Origin: Nitrospirota bacterium
GTDB taxonomy: Bacteria > Nitrospirota > 9FT-COMBO-42-15 > HDB-SIOI813
DNA length: 40,331 nt
Reading direction: 5' to 3'
NCBI GenBank assembly: GCA_016217665.1
Contig: JACRHF010000092.1
Location: 1-40,331 of the forward strand
A program made the translations under genes and the position numbers. The notes beneath the pieces are model-generated. The model did no database searches and was not told the DNA's origin. It worked only from the letters and a program-made list of their open reading frames with translations. Positions 1 to 7,782 of the stretch are shown here, piece by piece. Position 1 is the first letter of the stretch; each line of letters starts with the position of its first letter.

Positions 1-753
1 CCGGAAGATTTATTTGCCTACCAGACGGCGCTTTACACGGTGTATCACATGGATGAGGCGCAGATTTTCTACAACAAGGAAGATCAGTGGCAGATTCCGG
101 TTATCGCCGGCGGAAAACAGGCTGATTCAATGATGCGGCATGTGATTTTGAAACTCCCCGGCGAAATACAGGAAGAGTTTATTTTAATGATCCCGTTTAC
201 GCCTCGCGGCAAAGACAACCTCGCGGCCTGGATGGTCGCGCGCAATGACGGAGCGTTTTATGGACAGTTGGTGGTGTATCGTTTTCCAAAGCAAAAACTG
301 GTTTATGGACCTGCGCAGATCGTCAACCGCATCAACCAGGACGCAGAGATCTCCCGTCAGATTTCTCTCTGGGATCAGAGAGGGTCTGAAGTCATCAGAG
401 GCAGCCTTTTAGTCATTCCGATTGAAGAAGCGCTTATTTATATCCAGCCGATTTATCTGCGGGCCGAAGGCGGCAAAATCCCGGAGCTGAAAAGGGTGAT
501 TGTGGCGTATGAGAACCGCATTGCCATGGAAGAGACCCTGGATTCGGCTTTGGCATCCGTGTTTGGCGGCCGGGTTGTGCAAGACAAAGAAACAGCCAGG
601 ACTGTTACCAGAGTGCCGGAGCTGGGTCAAAATGTACTCCAGCAGGCGAAAGATCATTACAACCGCGCCCTTGAAGCACAGCGCCGCGGCGACTGGACTC
701 TCTACGGCGAAGAAATAAGAAAGCTTGGCGATTTATTGAAAAGCGCAAAGTAA
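1..753 (+). CDS. UPF0182 family membrane protein, C-terminal part (5' truncated by window)
   Basis: The reading frame is open from base 1 ([18 protein letters not shown]...), so the track start at 40 is only an internal GTG and the true start lies upstream. The stretch with [11 protein letters not shown], a following large mixed region ([20 protein letters not shown]) and [19 protein letters not shown] near the end match the soluble C-terminal part of the UPF0182/COG1615 family. These are large proteins with several N-terminal membrane helices and no established function. The short C-terminal helical segment ([17 protein letters not shown]) is typical of the family end. The gene ends about 50 bp before prfC on the same strand; I see no evidence of functional linkage. 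Family assignment is from motif recognition and fairly sure; function is unknown. Confidence 0.85.
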   Translation, partial: PEDLFAYQTALYTVYHMDEAQIFYNKEDQWQIPVIAGGKQADSMMRHVILKLPGEIQEEFILMIPFTPRGKDNLAAWMVARNDGAFYGQLVVYRFPKQKLVYGPAQIVNRINQDAEISRQISLWDQRGSEVIRGSLLVIPIEEALIYIQPIYLRAEGGKIPELKRVIVAYENRIAMEETLDSALASVFGGRVVQDKETARTVTRVPELGQNVLQQAKDHYNRALEAQRRGDWTLYGEEIRKLGDLLKSAK

Positions 754-803
754 TTCGCCCTCGTCCCGCAGGTCAAGTTATCAGGGGTATCCTGGCAAAA
801 AAG

Positions 804-2420
804 ATGATGTTAGGACAAAAAATATCAAATAGTAATGATCAGATAAAAAGAGAAGCATCGCGCCGGCGTACGTTTGCAATTATTTCGCATCCGGATGCTG
901 GAAAAACAACTCTGACTGAGAAACTTTTGTTGTATGGCGGTGCGATACAACTTGCCGGATCGGTGACGTCAAAAAAGAAACAGCGGGAATCCGCCTCCGA
1001 TTGGATGGAGATTGAAAAGAAACGCGGGATCTCCATTTCTTCAACGGTTCTTCAGTTTGATTACGAGAGCTACCGATTGAATTTGCTTGATACTCCCGGT
1101 CATAAAGATTTTTCCGAAGATACGTATCGCGTATTAATGGCTGTCGATGCCGTAATTATGGTGATTGATGCCGGGAAGGGAATTGAAAGTCAAACCCGTA
1201 AACTCTTTGAGATCTGTCGAAAACGCGGCATTCCTATTTTTACATTTATGAATAAACTGGACAGGCCTGCCAGGTCGCCGTTGGATCTTATAGACCAACT
1301 GGAAAAGGTGCTTGATCTTCATGCGTTTCCGGTTAACTGGCCCCTGGGAAATGGCGAAGAATTTAAAGGTGTTTACGACCGGTTGAAAAAGGCAGTTTAT
1401 CTTTTTGAGCGAGTGCCGGGAGGGGCATATAAAGCGCCTGTTTCTGTACACGATCTTTCCGAGCCCTCGGTAAAAGATATTCTGCATGAGCAAACGTATC
1501 GTGAGGTCGTCGAAGAGTTAGAGATGTTGGACGGCGCTCATGGCGGTTTTGACCTTAATGCCGTGCTCCAGGGAAAAACAACGCCTGTCTTTTTTGGCAG
1601 CGCGGCCAATAATTTCGGCGTGGAACTTCTTCTCAAGGGATTTCTGGAATACTCCTCAGAACCGGCTCCAAGAAAATCAAAGAATGGTTTGATCCCTTTG
1701 GACCATCCGGCTTTTTCAGCTTTTGTTTTTAAAGTCCAGACGAACATGAATCCTTTACACCGGGATCGTGTGGTTTTTGCACGGGTCTGCTCCGGGATAT
1801 TTCATCGTGACATGCCGGTATATCACCCCCGGTCCGGAAAAGAAATACGTTTATCTGACCCATACAATCTTTTTGGCCGCAGCAGAGAAGCTATAACCGA
1901 GGCGTATCCCGGTGATATAATAGGTTTTGTTACAAAACTGGATTTTCGTGTCGGGGACACGATCAGTCTTGACCCGGCCATAGTTTTTGAGGAAATTCCA
2001 AGATTTGCCCCGGAATGTTTTGCTTTCTTACATAACACAATACCCTCAAGTTATAAGGCGTTCCGTAAGGGTTTGGACCATCTTCTTGCTGAAGATATTG
2101 TACAGGTATATTTTCTTGAAAATTCAAGTCATGCAACTCCTCTTTTAGGGGCGGTAGGACCATTACAATTTGAGGTGATGCAGTTCCGCCTTAAAGACGA
2201 ATATAAGGCGGAATCCAGGCTGGAAATGATGCCGTGGAAGATTTTAAGGTGGCTGGAATCCTCTTTAGGGGATGAAGATTTAAAAAAACGTTTGCCGCAA
2301 GGAGCGGCATTCGCAACAGATGACCAGACCCGAAGGGTTATGCTTTTTCTAACTGACTGGTCTTTGAAATATTTCGCAGAAAATAATCCTTTGATAAAAT
2401 TCCTGGATACACCTCCTTAA
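804..2420 (+). CDS. prfC: Peptide chain release factor 3 (RF3)
   Basis: A cytoplasmic translational GTPase that recycles RF1/RF2 from the ribosome after peptide release. All G motifs are visible: the P-loop SHPDAGKT (about residue 29), the switch region KKRGISISS, DTPGHKDF, MNKLDR and a G5-like FFGSAANNFGV. The long C-terminal half has the RF3-specific VGPLQFEVMQFRLKDEY segment. Length (538 aa) agrees with the usual 525-535 aa plus a short N-terminal extension. The start is ATG-ATG (804 or 807) behind a weak purine tract (AAAAAAG), so either could be used. It appears to stand alone: the next gene is convergent and ends 13 bp away. I see nothing unusual in the catalytic motifs. Confidence 0.96.
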   Translation: MMLGQKISNSNDQIKREASRRRTFAIISHPDAGKTTLTEKLLLYGGAIQLAGSVTSKKKQRESASDWMEIEKKRGISISSTVLQFDYESYRLNLLDTPGHKDFSEDTYRVLMAVDAVIMVIDAGKGIESQTRKLFEICRKRGIPIFTFMNKLDRPARSPLDLIDQLEKVLDLHAFPVNWPLGNGEEFKGVYDRLKKAVYLFERVPGGAYKAPVSVHDLSEPSVKDILHEQTYREVVEELEMLDGAHGGFDLNAVLQGKTTPVFFGSAANNFGVELLLKGFLEYSSEPAPRKSKNGLIPLDHPAFSAFVFKVQTNMNPLHRDRVVFARVCSGIFHRDMPVYHPRSGKEIRLSDPYNLFGRSREAITEAYPGDIIGFVTKLDFRVGDTISLDPAIVFEEIPRFAPECFAFLHNTIPSSYKAFRKGLDHLLAEDIVQVYFLENSSHATPLLGAVGPLQFEVMQFRLKDEYKAESRLEMMPWKILRWLESSLGDEDLKKRLPQGAAFATDDQTRRVMLFLTDWSLKYFAENNPLIKFLDTPP

Positions 2421-2433
2421 CCATTCTGTGCTT

Positions 2434-3582
2434 TTATTTTTTCCTGCTCCCCTCGTACAATGCATACTCAAGGAGCCTGCATTCTATGGGACCGTTAAAA
2501 AACGGTACCCTTCTCTTTGCTGTCAACCTCACCTTCTTTGCCAGATCAGGGTTCCCTGTAAAGATATATCCTGTATATCCCCTGCACTTCTGTTTAAAGA
2601 AATTACCGATCCCCTTGTACACACTCTCAAGCTCTTGGACCTCCCCCATTCTTTCTCCATATGCGGGGTTGAGGATTACGATACCGCTGCCGTCTGGAAT
2701 TGAGGTTTCGGAATAGTCACATACAGCAAATTCAATCAACGGTTCCACCCCGGCCATAGTAGCATTCTTCCTTGCTGCCTCGATGGCATCTCTCCTGATA
2801 TCCGTGGCAATGATCCTGCAATCCAGGGTCTTTTTGGCCGCTTTGATTGCCTGTGTGCGCAGTTCCTTCCAAAGAGAATCATTAAATCCCTTCAGATGCA
2901 TGAATCCGAAATTATCCCTTAATATCCCTGAAGCCCTGTTCAGGCCAGCCAAGGCGGCTTCTATGGCAAGAGTCCCGCTGCCGCACATGGGATTGATGAA
3001 ATGGCCGTTCCCGTTCCATCCTGTAGCCTTGATAACCGCAGCCGCAAGGGTCTCCTGCATGGGCGCCTTCATCGGGATCTTTCTGTAGTTGCGTCTGGAG
3101 AGGGGTTCTCCCGAGGTGTCAAGATAAATGGAGCAGTCCTCATTCTTCCAGTACAGGTTCACCACAACCCTGTCTTTTTCGGGTCCTGAATCTGGACGCT
3201 GCCCGCACTTTTCCTTGATCCGGTCCACAATCGCATCCTTGCACTTTACATTGGCAAAGAGTGAGGTCCTGATGGTCGGATTATCCACACTGGATGTCAC
3301 ACAGACATATCCATCCCCGGCGATATACTCCTCCCATGCTATACCCGATACCGCACGATAGAGGTCATCCGCATCTTCCGCATGGAATTCCCTGAGGAGA
3401 AAGAGGACGCGATGTCCTGTGCGGAGCAGGAGATTCAGCCGGAGGGTATCGTCCATAGTTCCCTCGGTCTCGATGCCTGCAACGGTTTCATAGGTTACCG
3501 GGAATCCCAGCAGAAGGAGTTCTTCCCTCAAAAAAGGGGTTATTCCCCTGGCACAGGTAATCAGGATTTTGTTTTTCCCCAT
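2434..3582 (-). CDS. THUMP-domain class I RNA methyltransferase (RlmL N-half/YpsC-like)
   Basis: Predicted SAM-dependent methyltransferase acting on rRNA (N2-guanine type by family). The N-terminal THUMP-like region starts MGKNKILITCARGITPFLREEL. The methyltransferase domain has the family signature FINPMCGSGTLAIEAAL, the binding motif IIATDIRRDAIEAARKN, and NPAYGERMGEV where the family normally has NPPYGER. The track ORF begins at 3708, but I choose ATG 3582 because it is preceded by AGAGGA at about 9 nt and homology begins there; the upstream 42 residues look like untranslated sequence. Length is about 382 aa, as in stand-alone YpsC-like enzymes rather than the fused RlmKL. It is convergent with prfC. 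The upstream 175 bp to the next gene shows no clear signal. Confidence 0.85.
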   Translation of the reverse strand: MGKNKILITCARGITPFLREELLLLGFPVTYETVAGIETEGTMDDTLRLNLLLRTGHRVLFLLREFHAEDADDLYRAVSGIAWEEYIAGDGYVCVTSSVDNPTIRTSLFANVKCKDAIVDRIKEKCGQRPDSGPEKDRVVVNLYWKNEDCSIYLDTSGEPLSRRNYRKIPMKAPMQETLAAAVIKATGWNGNGHFINPMCGSGTLAIEAALAGLNRASGILRDNFGFMHLKGFNDSLWKELRTQAIKAAKKTLDCRIIATDIRRDAIEAARKNATMAGVEPLIEFAVCDYSETSIPDGSGIVILNPAYGERMGEVQELESVYKGIGNFFKQKCRGYTGYIFTGNPDLAKKVRLTAKRRVPFFNGPIECRLLEYALYEGSRKK

Positions 3583-3757
3583 GGCGTTATTTCCTCTAAG
3601 GTACTTTACCACAAAAAAGCGGCTAATGAGGAGAAGGTGAGGATACCGGTTGCAGTATGAACATATAGAATGGACAACTAAAGAAGTAAAGGAGATGGGA
3701 GACGGCAAGAATGTGGCATTGAATGGCTTGAATAGGTTGTAACATCAGGGATGCCGT

Positions 3758-4126
3758 TCATTCATGGGGTTTCTTCCCGGGCGCCATTTTCTGCTTCCTT
3801 TGCTCTATCCCTTCCACATCACAGCAGGGAGCCGACCCGTGCTTCAGCTCGGACTGTTCGTTCTCCTCTGTAAAATGGATCCACCCCCGCTTTATCTTCT
3901 CCATCAGGCTGTCGTCTAAGACAAACCCTGCCTCTACCAGACACCTTTCGAGGGCCTCTTCCCTGCACTCCAGGAGGTCATACTCAGCGAAGATATCCCC
4001 TTTCTCCACGTTGATCGTCACCTGTCTTATCCCTTTGAGCCTTTTCAGCCCTGACTCCCACTCGGCCTTGCCCCCCTGTTTCGGCGCTTCTTTAAACCTG
4101 ATATGGTGGTGCTTTATGTTATCCAT
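3758..4126 (-). CDS. Small HMA-like (ferredoxin-fold) protein without CxxC
   Basis: A 122-aa soluble protein. The alternation GIRQVTINVEKGDIFAEYDLLECREEALERCLVEAGFVLDDS suggests a beta-alpha-beta-beta-alpha arrangement like heavy-metal-associated domains, but the usual metal-binding CxxC loop at the N terminus is replaced by a His-rich start (KHHHIRF). The C-terminal tail has a vicinal Cys pair (APCCDVEG) and a Lys/Arg-rich end. ATG 4126 has a strong ribosome-binding site (GGGAGGAA). It follows the radical SAM gene by 65 bp on the same strand and may be the last gene of the cytochrome operon. The function is unknown; metal binding or a regulatory role is inference only. Confidence 0.6.
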   Translation of the reverse strand: MDNIKHHHIRFKEAPKQGGKAEWESGLKRLKGIRQVTINVEKGDIFAEYDLLECREEALERCLVEAGFVLDDSLMEKIKRGWIHFTEENEQSELKHGSAPCCDVEGIEQRKQKMAPGKKPHE

Positions 4127-4191
4127 AGTAGTTCCTCCCTATCATTCCTGGGCTGATTATGGTTTTAAAATACCACTTGGGGAGAGTAAAT

Positions 4192-5184
4192 TCAAGGAGT
4201 AAAGGGTTGTTCCCTTTCAAAATCAGGACAGTAGTAGTCTTTGCTGGAATAGTCCTGGACCCAGCCGTTCTCAAGCCCAGACCGGTCAAGCCATTCCATG
4301 ACCTTTTCATATTCCCGCGGGTTGATCGGCCTTGATACGAGCGGATATCTCCCTGCCTTATGGGTCGGAAAGTATTGAGACATCGTACTGATAAACGTCT
4401 TCTCTCCAACCTCATCGCGGATAAATCTCAGACTTTCTTCGCTTCCGGCAAGATCATTGGGCAATACCAGATGTCTGATGATTAACCCTTTTATCGCAAT
4501 GCCGTCAGCATCAACGACAAGGTCTCCCACCTGTCTCTTCATCTCGACAATCGCGGGCCTCGCATGCCGCACGTAATCCTTTACCTTTGAATATTTAAGC
4601 GCAGCCCTGTCGTCGCTGTACTTCAGGTCCGGGAGGTAGATATCGATGATGCCCTCTAAAAGACTAAGTGTCTGAATGGAATCGTAGCCATTGCTATTAT
4701 AGACCAGGGGGACACAGAGGCCCTTTGAAGCGGCGATCTCAACCCCCCTGACTATCTGCGCCGCAAAGTGGGAAGGGGATACGAAGTTGATATTGTGGCA
4801 TCCCAGCGATTGCAGTTCCAGCATGATGGCCGCCAGACGCTCCATGCTGACCTCATTTCTCCTTAATGAACCCGCCGGTTGAGAGATCTGATGGTTCTGA
4901 CAGAAGACGCAACGGAGATTGCAGTGGCCAAAGAATATGGTCCCTGAACCTCTTGTCCCTGAGAGTACAGGTTCTTCACCATGGTGGGCACAGTAGCTCT
5001 CCACGATAGGAAGATGGCCGGAACGGCAGAAACCTCTCTCCCCCTTGACCCTGTCCACCCGGCAGGACCGAGGACAGAGGGCGCAGTCCCGGAGGACCTC
5101 TTCAAGGGCAAGGGCCCGATCATGGAGCTCACCCGATTCCAAGAGGCTGAGGTATCCTGGTTTAAGTTCCAAATCTCTTTTCAA
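4192..5184 (-). CDS. PflX-like radical SAM protein (COG1313)
   Basis: A radical SAM protein related to pyruvate-formate-lyase-activating enzymes. It has an N-terminal four-Cys region (CALCPRSCRVDR...GFCRSG), then the radical SAM cluster motif CNLRCVFCQNHQISQ (CX3CX2C), then NINFVSPSHFAAQIV and YNSNGYD typical of the PflX/COG1313 family. The size, 330 aa, is usual. The start is TTG at 5184 with AGGGGT upstream; homology (YLSLLESGEL) starts right after it. It overlaps the 3' end of the Fe-S flavoprotein gene by 23 bp, so the two are translationally coupled. No glycyl-radical enzyme is present in the window, so its target is unknown. Its place at the end of an electron-transfer operon may point to a maturation role for a partner protein, but that is inference. 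Confidence 0.88.
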   Translation of the reverse strand: MKRDLELKPGYLSLLESGELHDRALALEEVLRDCALCPRSCRVDRVKGERGFCRSGHLPIVESYCAHHGEEPVLSGTRGSGTIFFGHCNLRCVFCQNHQISQPAGSLRRNEVSMERLAAIMLELQSLGCHNINFVSPSHFAAQIVRGVEIAASKGLCVPLVYNSNGYDSIQTLSLLEGIIDIYLPDLKYSDDRAALKYSKVKDYVRHARPAIVEMKRQVGDLVVDADGIAIKGLIIRHLVLPNDLAGSEESLRFIRDEVGEKTFISTMSQYFPTHKAGRYPLVSRPINPREYEKVMEWLDRSGLENGWVQDYSSKDYYCPDFEREQPFTP

Positions 5185-6463
5185 TCTGCACCCCTATCTT
5201 GTTGAGGAACTCGTTGGGCAATTCGCCGCCGGCAAATATATAGACATAATCATTCGGAACCTCAACGATCTCCTTAGGGGTCGAAATCTTTATGTCCTTT
5301 TCCCCAATCTCCCTGATATTGGATTGATGCATTATTGTAACACACTTTTTGGCAACCATGCCATCCAGGCGTTCCTTGTTCATGGGCTTGATGCGGCTAA
5401 AGGCCTCACCCCTGTAAGAAAGGATGACCTTGTTCCCAGGCTGGCTCCCCAGGGCGATGGCCGCCTCTACTGCGCTGTCACCGCCGCCGACCACAACGAT
5501 ATTCTGATGCTGGTGCTGCTCAGGTTCCAATAGACGATAAGACACCTTGGGCAGATTCTCTCCGGGGACCCCGAGCTTTCTTGGGGTGCCGCGCCGGCCT
5601 ATGGCCAATACAATGTTCCGGGCAAGGTACTCCCCCTTCGCTGTAAAGATCTTAAACCCCTCGTCTTCGAATTTGACATCCAGCATCTTTTCCTTCGTCC
5701 TGATGGTCAGGACTGTCTTCCCTATGACTTCCTCCCAGAGGGAGAGGAGCGCCTCTTTGGTAGTCTCCTTCAGTTTTACCCTTCCATACATCGGGAGGTC
5801 CATGGGAGAAGTCATCACGATTTTATGCCTCGGATACTGAAGTACCGTTCCTCCGATATCGTCCTGCTCGATGGTTACAGACTTTAGATTATGCCTTACA
5901 GCGGCAAGGGATGCAGAGATCCCTGCAGGCCCCGCGCCAATGATGGCGAGGTCATAGAGATCGCCCCTTTTTTTCTCATCGCTTCGGAGAAGACAGGAGA
6001 GATATTCAACGACCTCACGCCCCTGAGTCACCGCGTTCTTAATCAGCCCCATGCCCCCCAGCTCTCCTACAATAAAGACCCCTTTGATATTCGTCTCAAA
6101 ATTGGGCGTCACATGCGGAATATCCACCCCCCGGGTCTCGGTCCCAAAGACCAGTTTTATTGCACCAATGGGGCAGGCTATGGCACAGGCCCCGTGTCCT
6201 ATGCAGCGTGATGCATTAATCAGACTGGCCCGGCCGTTGACAAGGCCGATGATATCCTTTTCAGGACATGCCTTGACACAGGCGCCGCTGCCAATACACT
6301 TTGCCGGGTCGACATAGGGGTGGATATGCACTGGTTCATGAGTCCCATATTCCTTTGCCTTTTTTATCTTTTTTAAATTCTTCCGGCTTCTCTTGCCCTG
6401 TTGAATGGTATAGATACCGACTACCGAGGATATAAAGAAAAATGAGATGATAGACGTAAGCAT
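5162..6463 (-). CDS. Membrane-tethered ferredoxin-FAD NAD(P)H oxidoreductase
   Basis: A 433-aa protein. One N-terminal membrane anchor (about 3-22), then two ferredoxin-like motifs (CIGSGACVKACPEKD and CIGHGACAIACP), then a thioredoxin-reductase-like flavoprotein with FAD motif IGAGPAGISAS and NAD(P)H motif VVGGGDSAVEAAIALG. In both Fe-S motifs the second Cys of CxxCxxCxxxCP is replaced (Ser and His). From memory this is common in this subfamily and suggests unusual cluster ligation. No redox-active CxxC of true thioredoxin reductase is seen. ATG 6463 has a GGGGGA ribosome-binding site. It lies 53 bp after the barrel gene and overlaps the radical SAM gene. With its anchor facing the cytoplasm it could move electrons between NAD(P)H/ferredoxin and the membrane b-cytochrome of the same operon (inference). 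Confidence 0.85.
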   Translation of the reverse strand: MLTSIISFFFISSVVGIYTIQQGKRSRKNLKKIKKAKEYGTHEPVHIHPYVDPAKCIGSGACVKACPEKDIIGLVNGRASLINASRCIGHGACAIACPIGAIKLVFGTETRGVDIPHVTPNFETNIKGVFIVGELGGMGLIKNAVTQGREVVEYLSCLLRSDEKKRGDLYDLAIIGAGPAGISASLAAVRHNLKSVTIEQDDIGGTVLQYPRHKIVMTSPMDLPMYGRVKLKETTKEALLSLWEEVIGKTVLTIRTKEKMLDVKFEDEGFKIFTAKGEYLARNIVLAIGRRGTPRKLGVPGENLPKVSYRLLEPEQHQHQNIVVVGGGDSAVEAAIALGSQPGNKVILSYRGEAFSRIKPMNKERLDGMVAKKCVTIMHQSNIREIGEKDIKISTPKEIVEVPNDYVYIFAGGELPNEFLNKIGVQIEKRFGT

Positions 6464-6516
6464 CTTTTAGTCCCCCCGAGGTAATGCCTCACAGATAAAT
6501 CCTTAGTCCACTCAAG

Positions 6517-7782
6517 TTAAAAACTCCATGAAATACGGGACAGGATGGTATTTGTATAATAATCCTTGGCCTGTCTCCCTTCGTAGGATAGGGATAGAGT
6601 CCACCTTCTGCTTAGAGTCCAATATCCGGATACATCATATGTAGTAATATTATCGGTGTAATCGGCAATGTCATAGGCACCCGTTATGTAAGAACTGTGT
6701 AACGTGACTTGAAATACATCGTCAAAGAACCGGCTGAACTGTACGTTGTAAGTGTTAGAATTAGAACTGTAACTATCAGCCAAAGTAGCGCTCATATCCA
6801 TAGAGATATGCTGGTTCAGTAGATTGTCGTTCCTGAAACCGATCTGATACGTACTGGAACTCCTTAATTTCTTTTCGAGGGCATTGTAATGCAAGCTCTG
6901 GAGATCATATCTCCCGTATAGGGTATACCGCTCACGGAACCTGTAGTCACCTTGGACATAATAGGATTGCTGCCGGCTCGTTTCGATCTCAAAGTCCATC
7001 GATCTGTAAAGTTGGTACGCCCGAAACTGATTATAACCAAAGGTGAGGCCCTTTCTGTAGTCAGGCCGGTAGGAAAGTTCCACCATGACATTTGTCAGGT
7101 CACTTTTTTCTTCGAACTGGTTTATATCCACAGTCAATGATCCATAGAGTCTTATTTGTTTCAAAGGGAAAAAGGAGGATTGTCCATATATATATTCACG
7201 ATCCGTTCTCCCTTTATATCCGCTATAGATATAGGCGAGATTGGCAAACAACTCCTCCTTACGATAGAAAATGTATCCACCCACCGTGGTGAAGTCTGAG
7301 TTTAATTTTCCAGTATAAGGGTCCGGCTTTGTCCCCCCAAAGATTCCTATGCCGAGTTTTTCCCCTTGCAGAATAAGATTGACTCCATCCACCCTTTCAA
7401 CATATAACTCCTTGGGCCATAGTCTGCCTGCTGCGAAATAGTACCCCTCGACTCCGGTATATTCAAGATTCAGGGTATCAATACGTTCATTGTTGCTATG
7501 CCTGTTATAATCTTTCGACCCGAGGTTATTCCGCTCTCTCCCTTCAAAATGAAAGGAAAGACTTCCAGCCTTATTAAATTTATTGGCATCCAACCGGATA
7601 CGGGTGGATAGAAGATTAAAATCATAAGCAGAACTGGAATCATCAGTATAATAATCTTCTAAGGAAACAAGGCCGTGATATTCCGCACCAAACACTTTGT
7701 GTGCGGTATTTAGAAGGGTCAATAAAAAGAGGACGCTGTATAAAACTGCAGATGTTTTTCTCATCACTTTAATGTGTGCCAT
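6517..7782 (-). CDS. Outer-membrane beta-barrel protein of the cytochrome operon
   Basis: It has a signal peptide (MRKTSAVLYSVLFLLTLL...VFGAE) and then about 390 residues of alternating aromatic/polar strands, with short turns and longer Tyr/Asn/Asp-rich loops. It ends in ...SRISWSF, a C-terminal Phe typical of BAM-inserted barrels. I count roughly 18-22 possible strands but cannot fix the number. The ORF from ATG 7782 overlaps the cytochrome stop by 14 bp; the second ATG at 7764 (MRKTSAV) gives a more normal signal peptide. No good Shine-Dalgarno precedes either, so translation is probably coupled to the cytochrome gene. I see no sequence motif identifying a specific porin family. Its position beside a 49-haem cytochrome suggests it plays the MtrB-like sheath/porin role (inference). 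Confidence 0.72.
   Translation of the reverse strand: MAHIKVMRKTSAVLYSVLFLLTLLNTAHKVFGAEYHGLVSLEDYYTDDSSSAYDFNLLSTRIRLDANKFNKAGSLSFHFEGRERNNLGSKDYNRHSNNERIDTLNLEYTGVEGYYFAAGRLWPKELYVERVDGVNLILQGEKLGIGIFGGTKPDPYTGKLNSDFTTVGGYIFYRKEELFANLAYIYSGYKGRTDREYIYGQSSFFPLKQIRLYGSLTVDINQFEEKSDLTNVMVELSYRPDYRKGLTFGYNQFRAYQLYRSMDFEIETSRQQSYYVQGDYRFRERYTLYGRYDLQSLHYNALEKKLRSSSTYQIGFRNDNLLNQHISMDMSATLADSYSSNSNTYNVQFSRFFDDVFQVTLHSSYITGAYDIADYTDNITTYDVSGYWTLSRRWTLSLSYEGRQAKDYYTNTILSRISWSF

Noticed and set aside
5045-5533. 162-aa plus-strand ORF over the radical SAM/flavoprotein junction
   Set aside because: Antisense to two well-supported genes; no family features.
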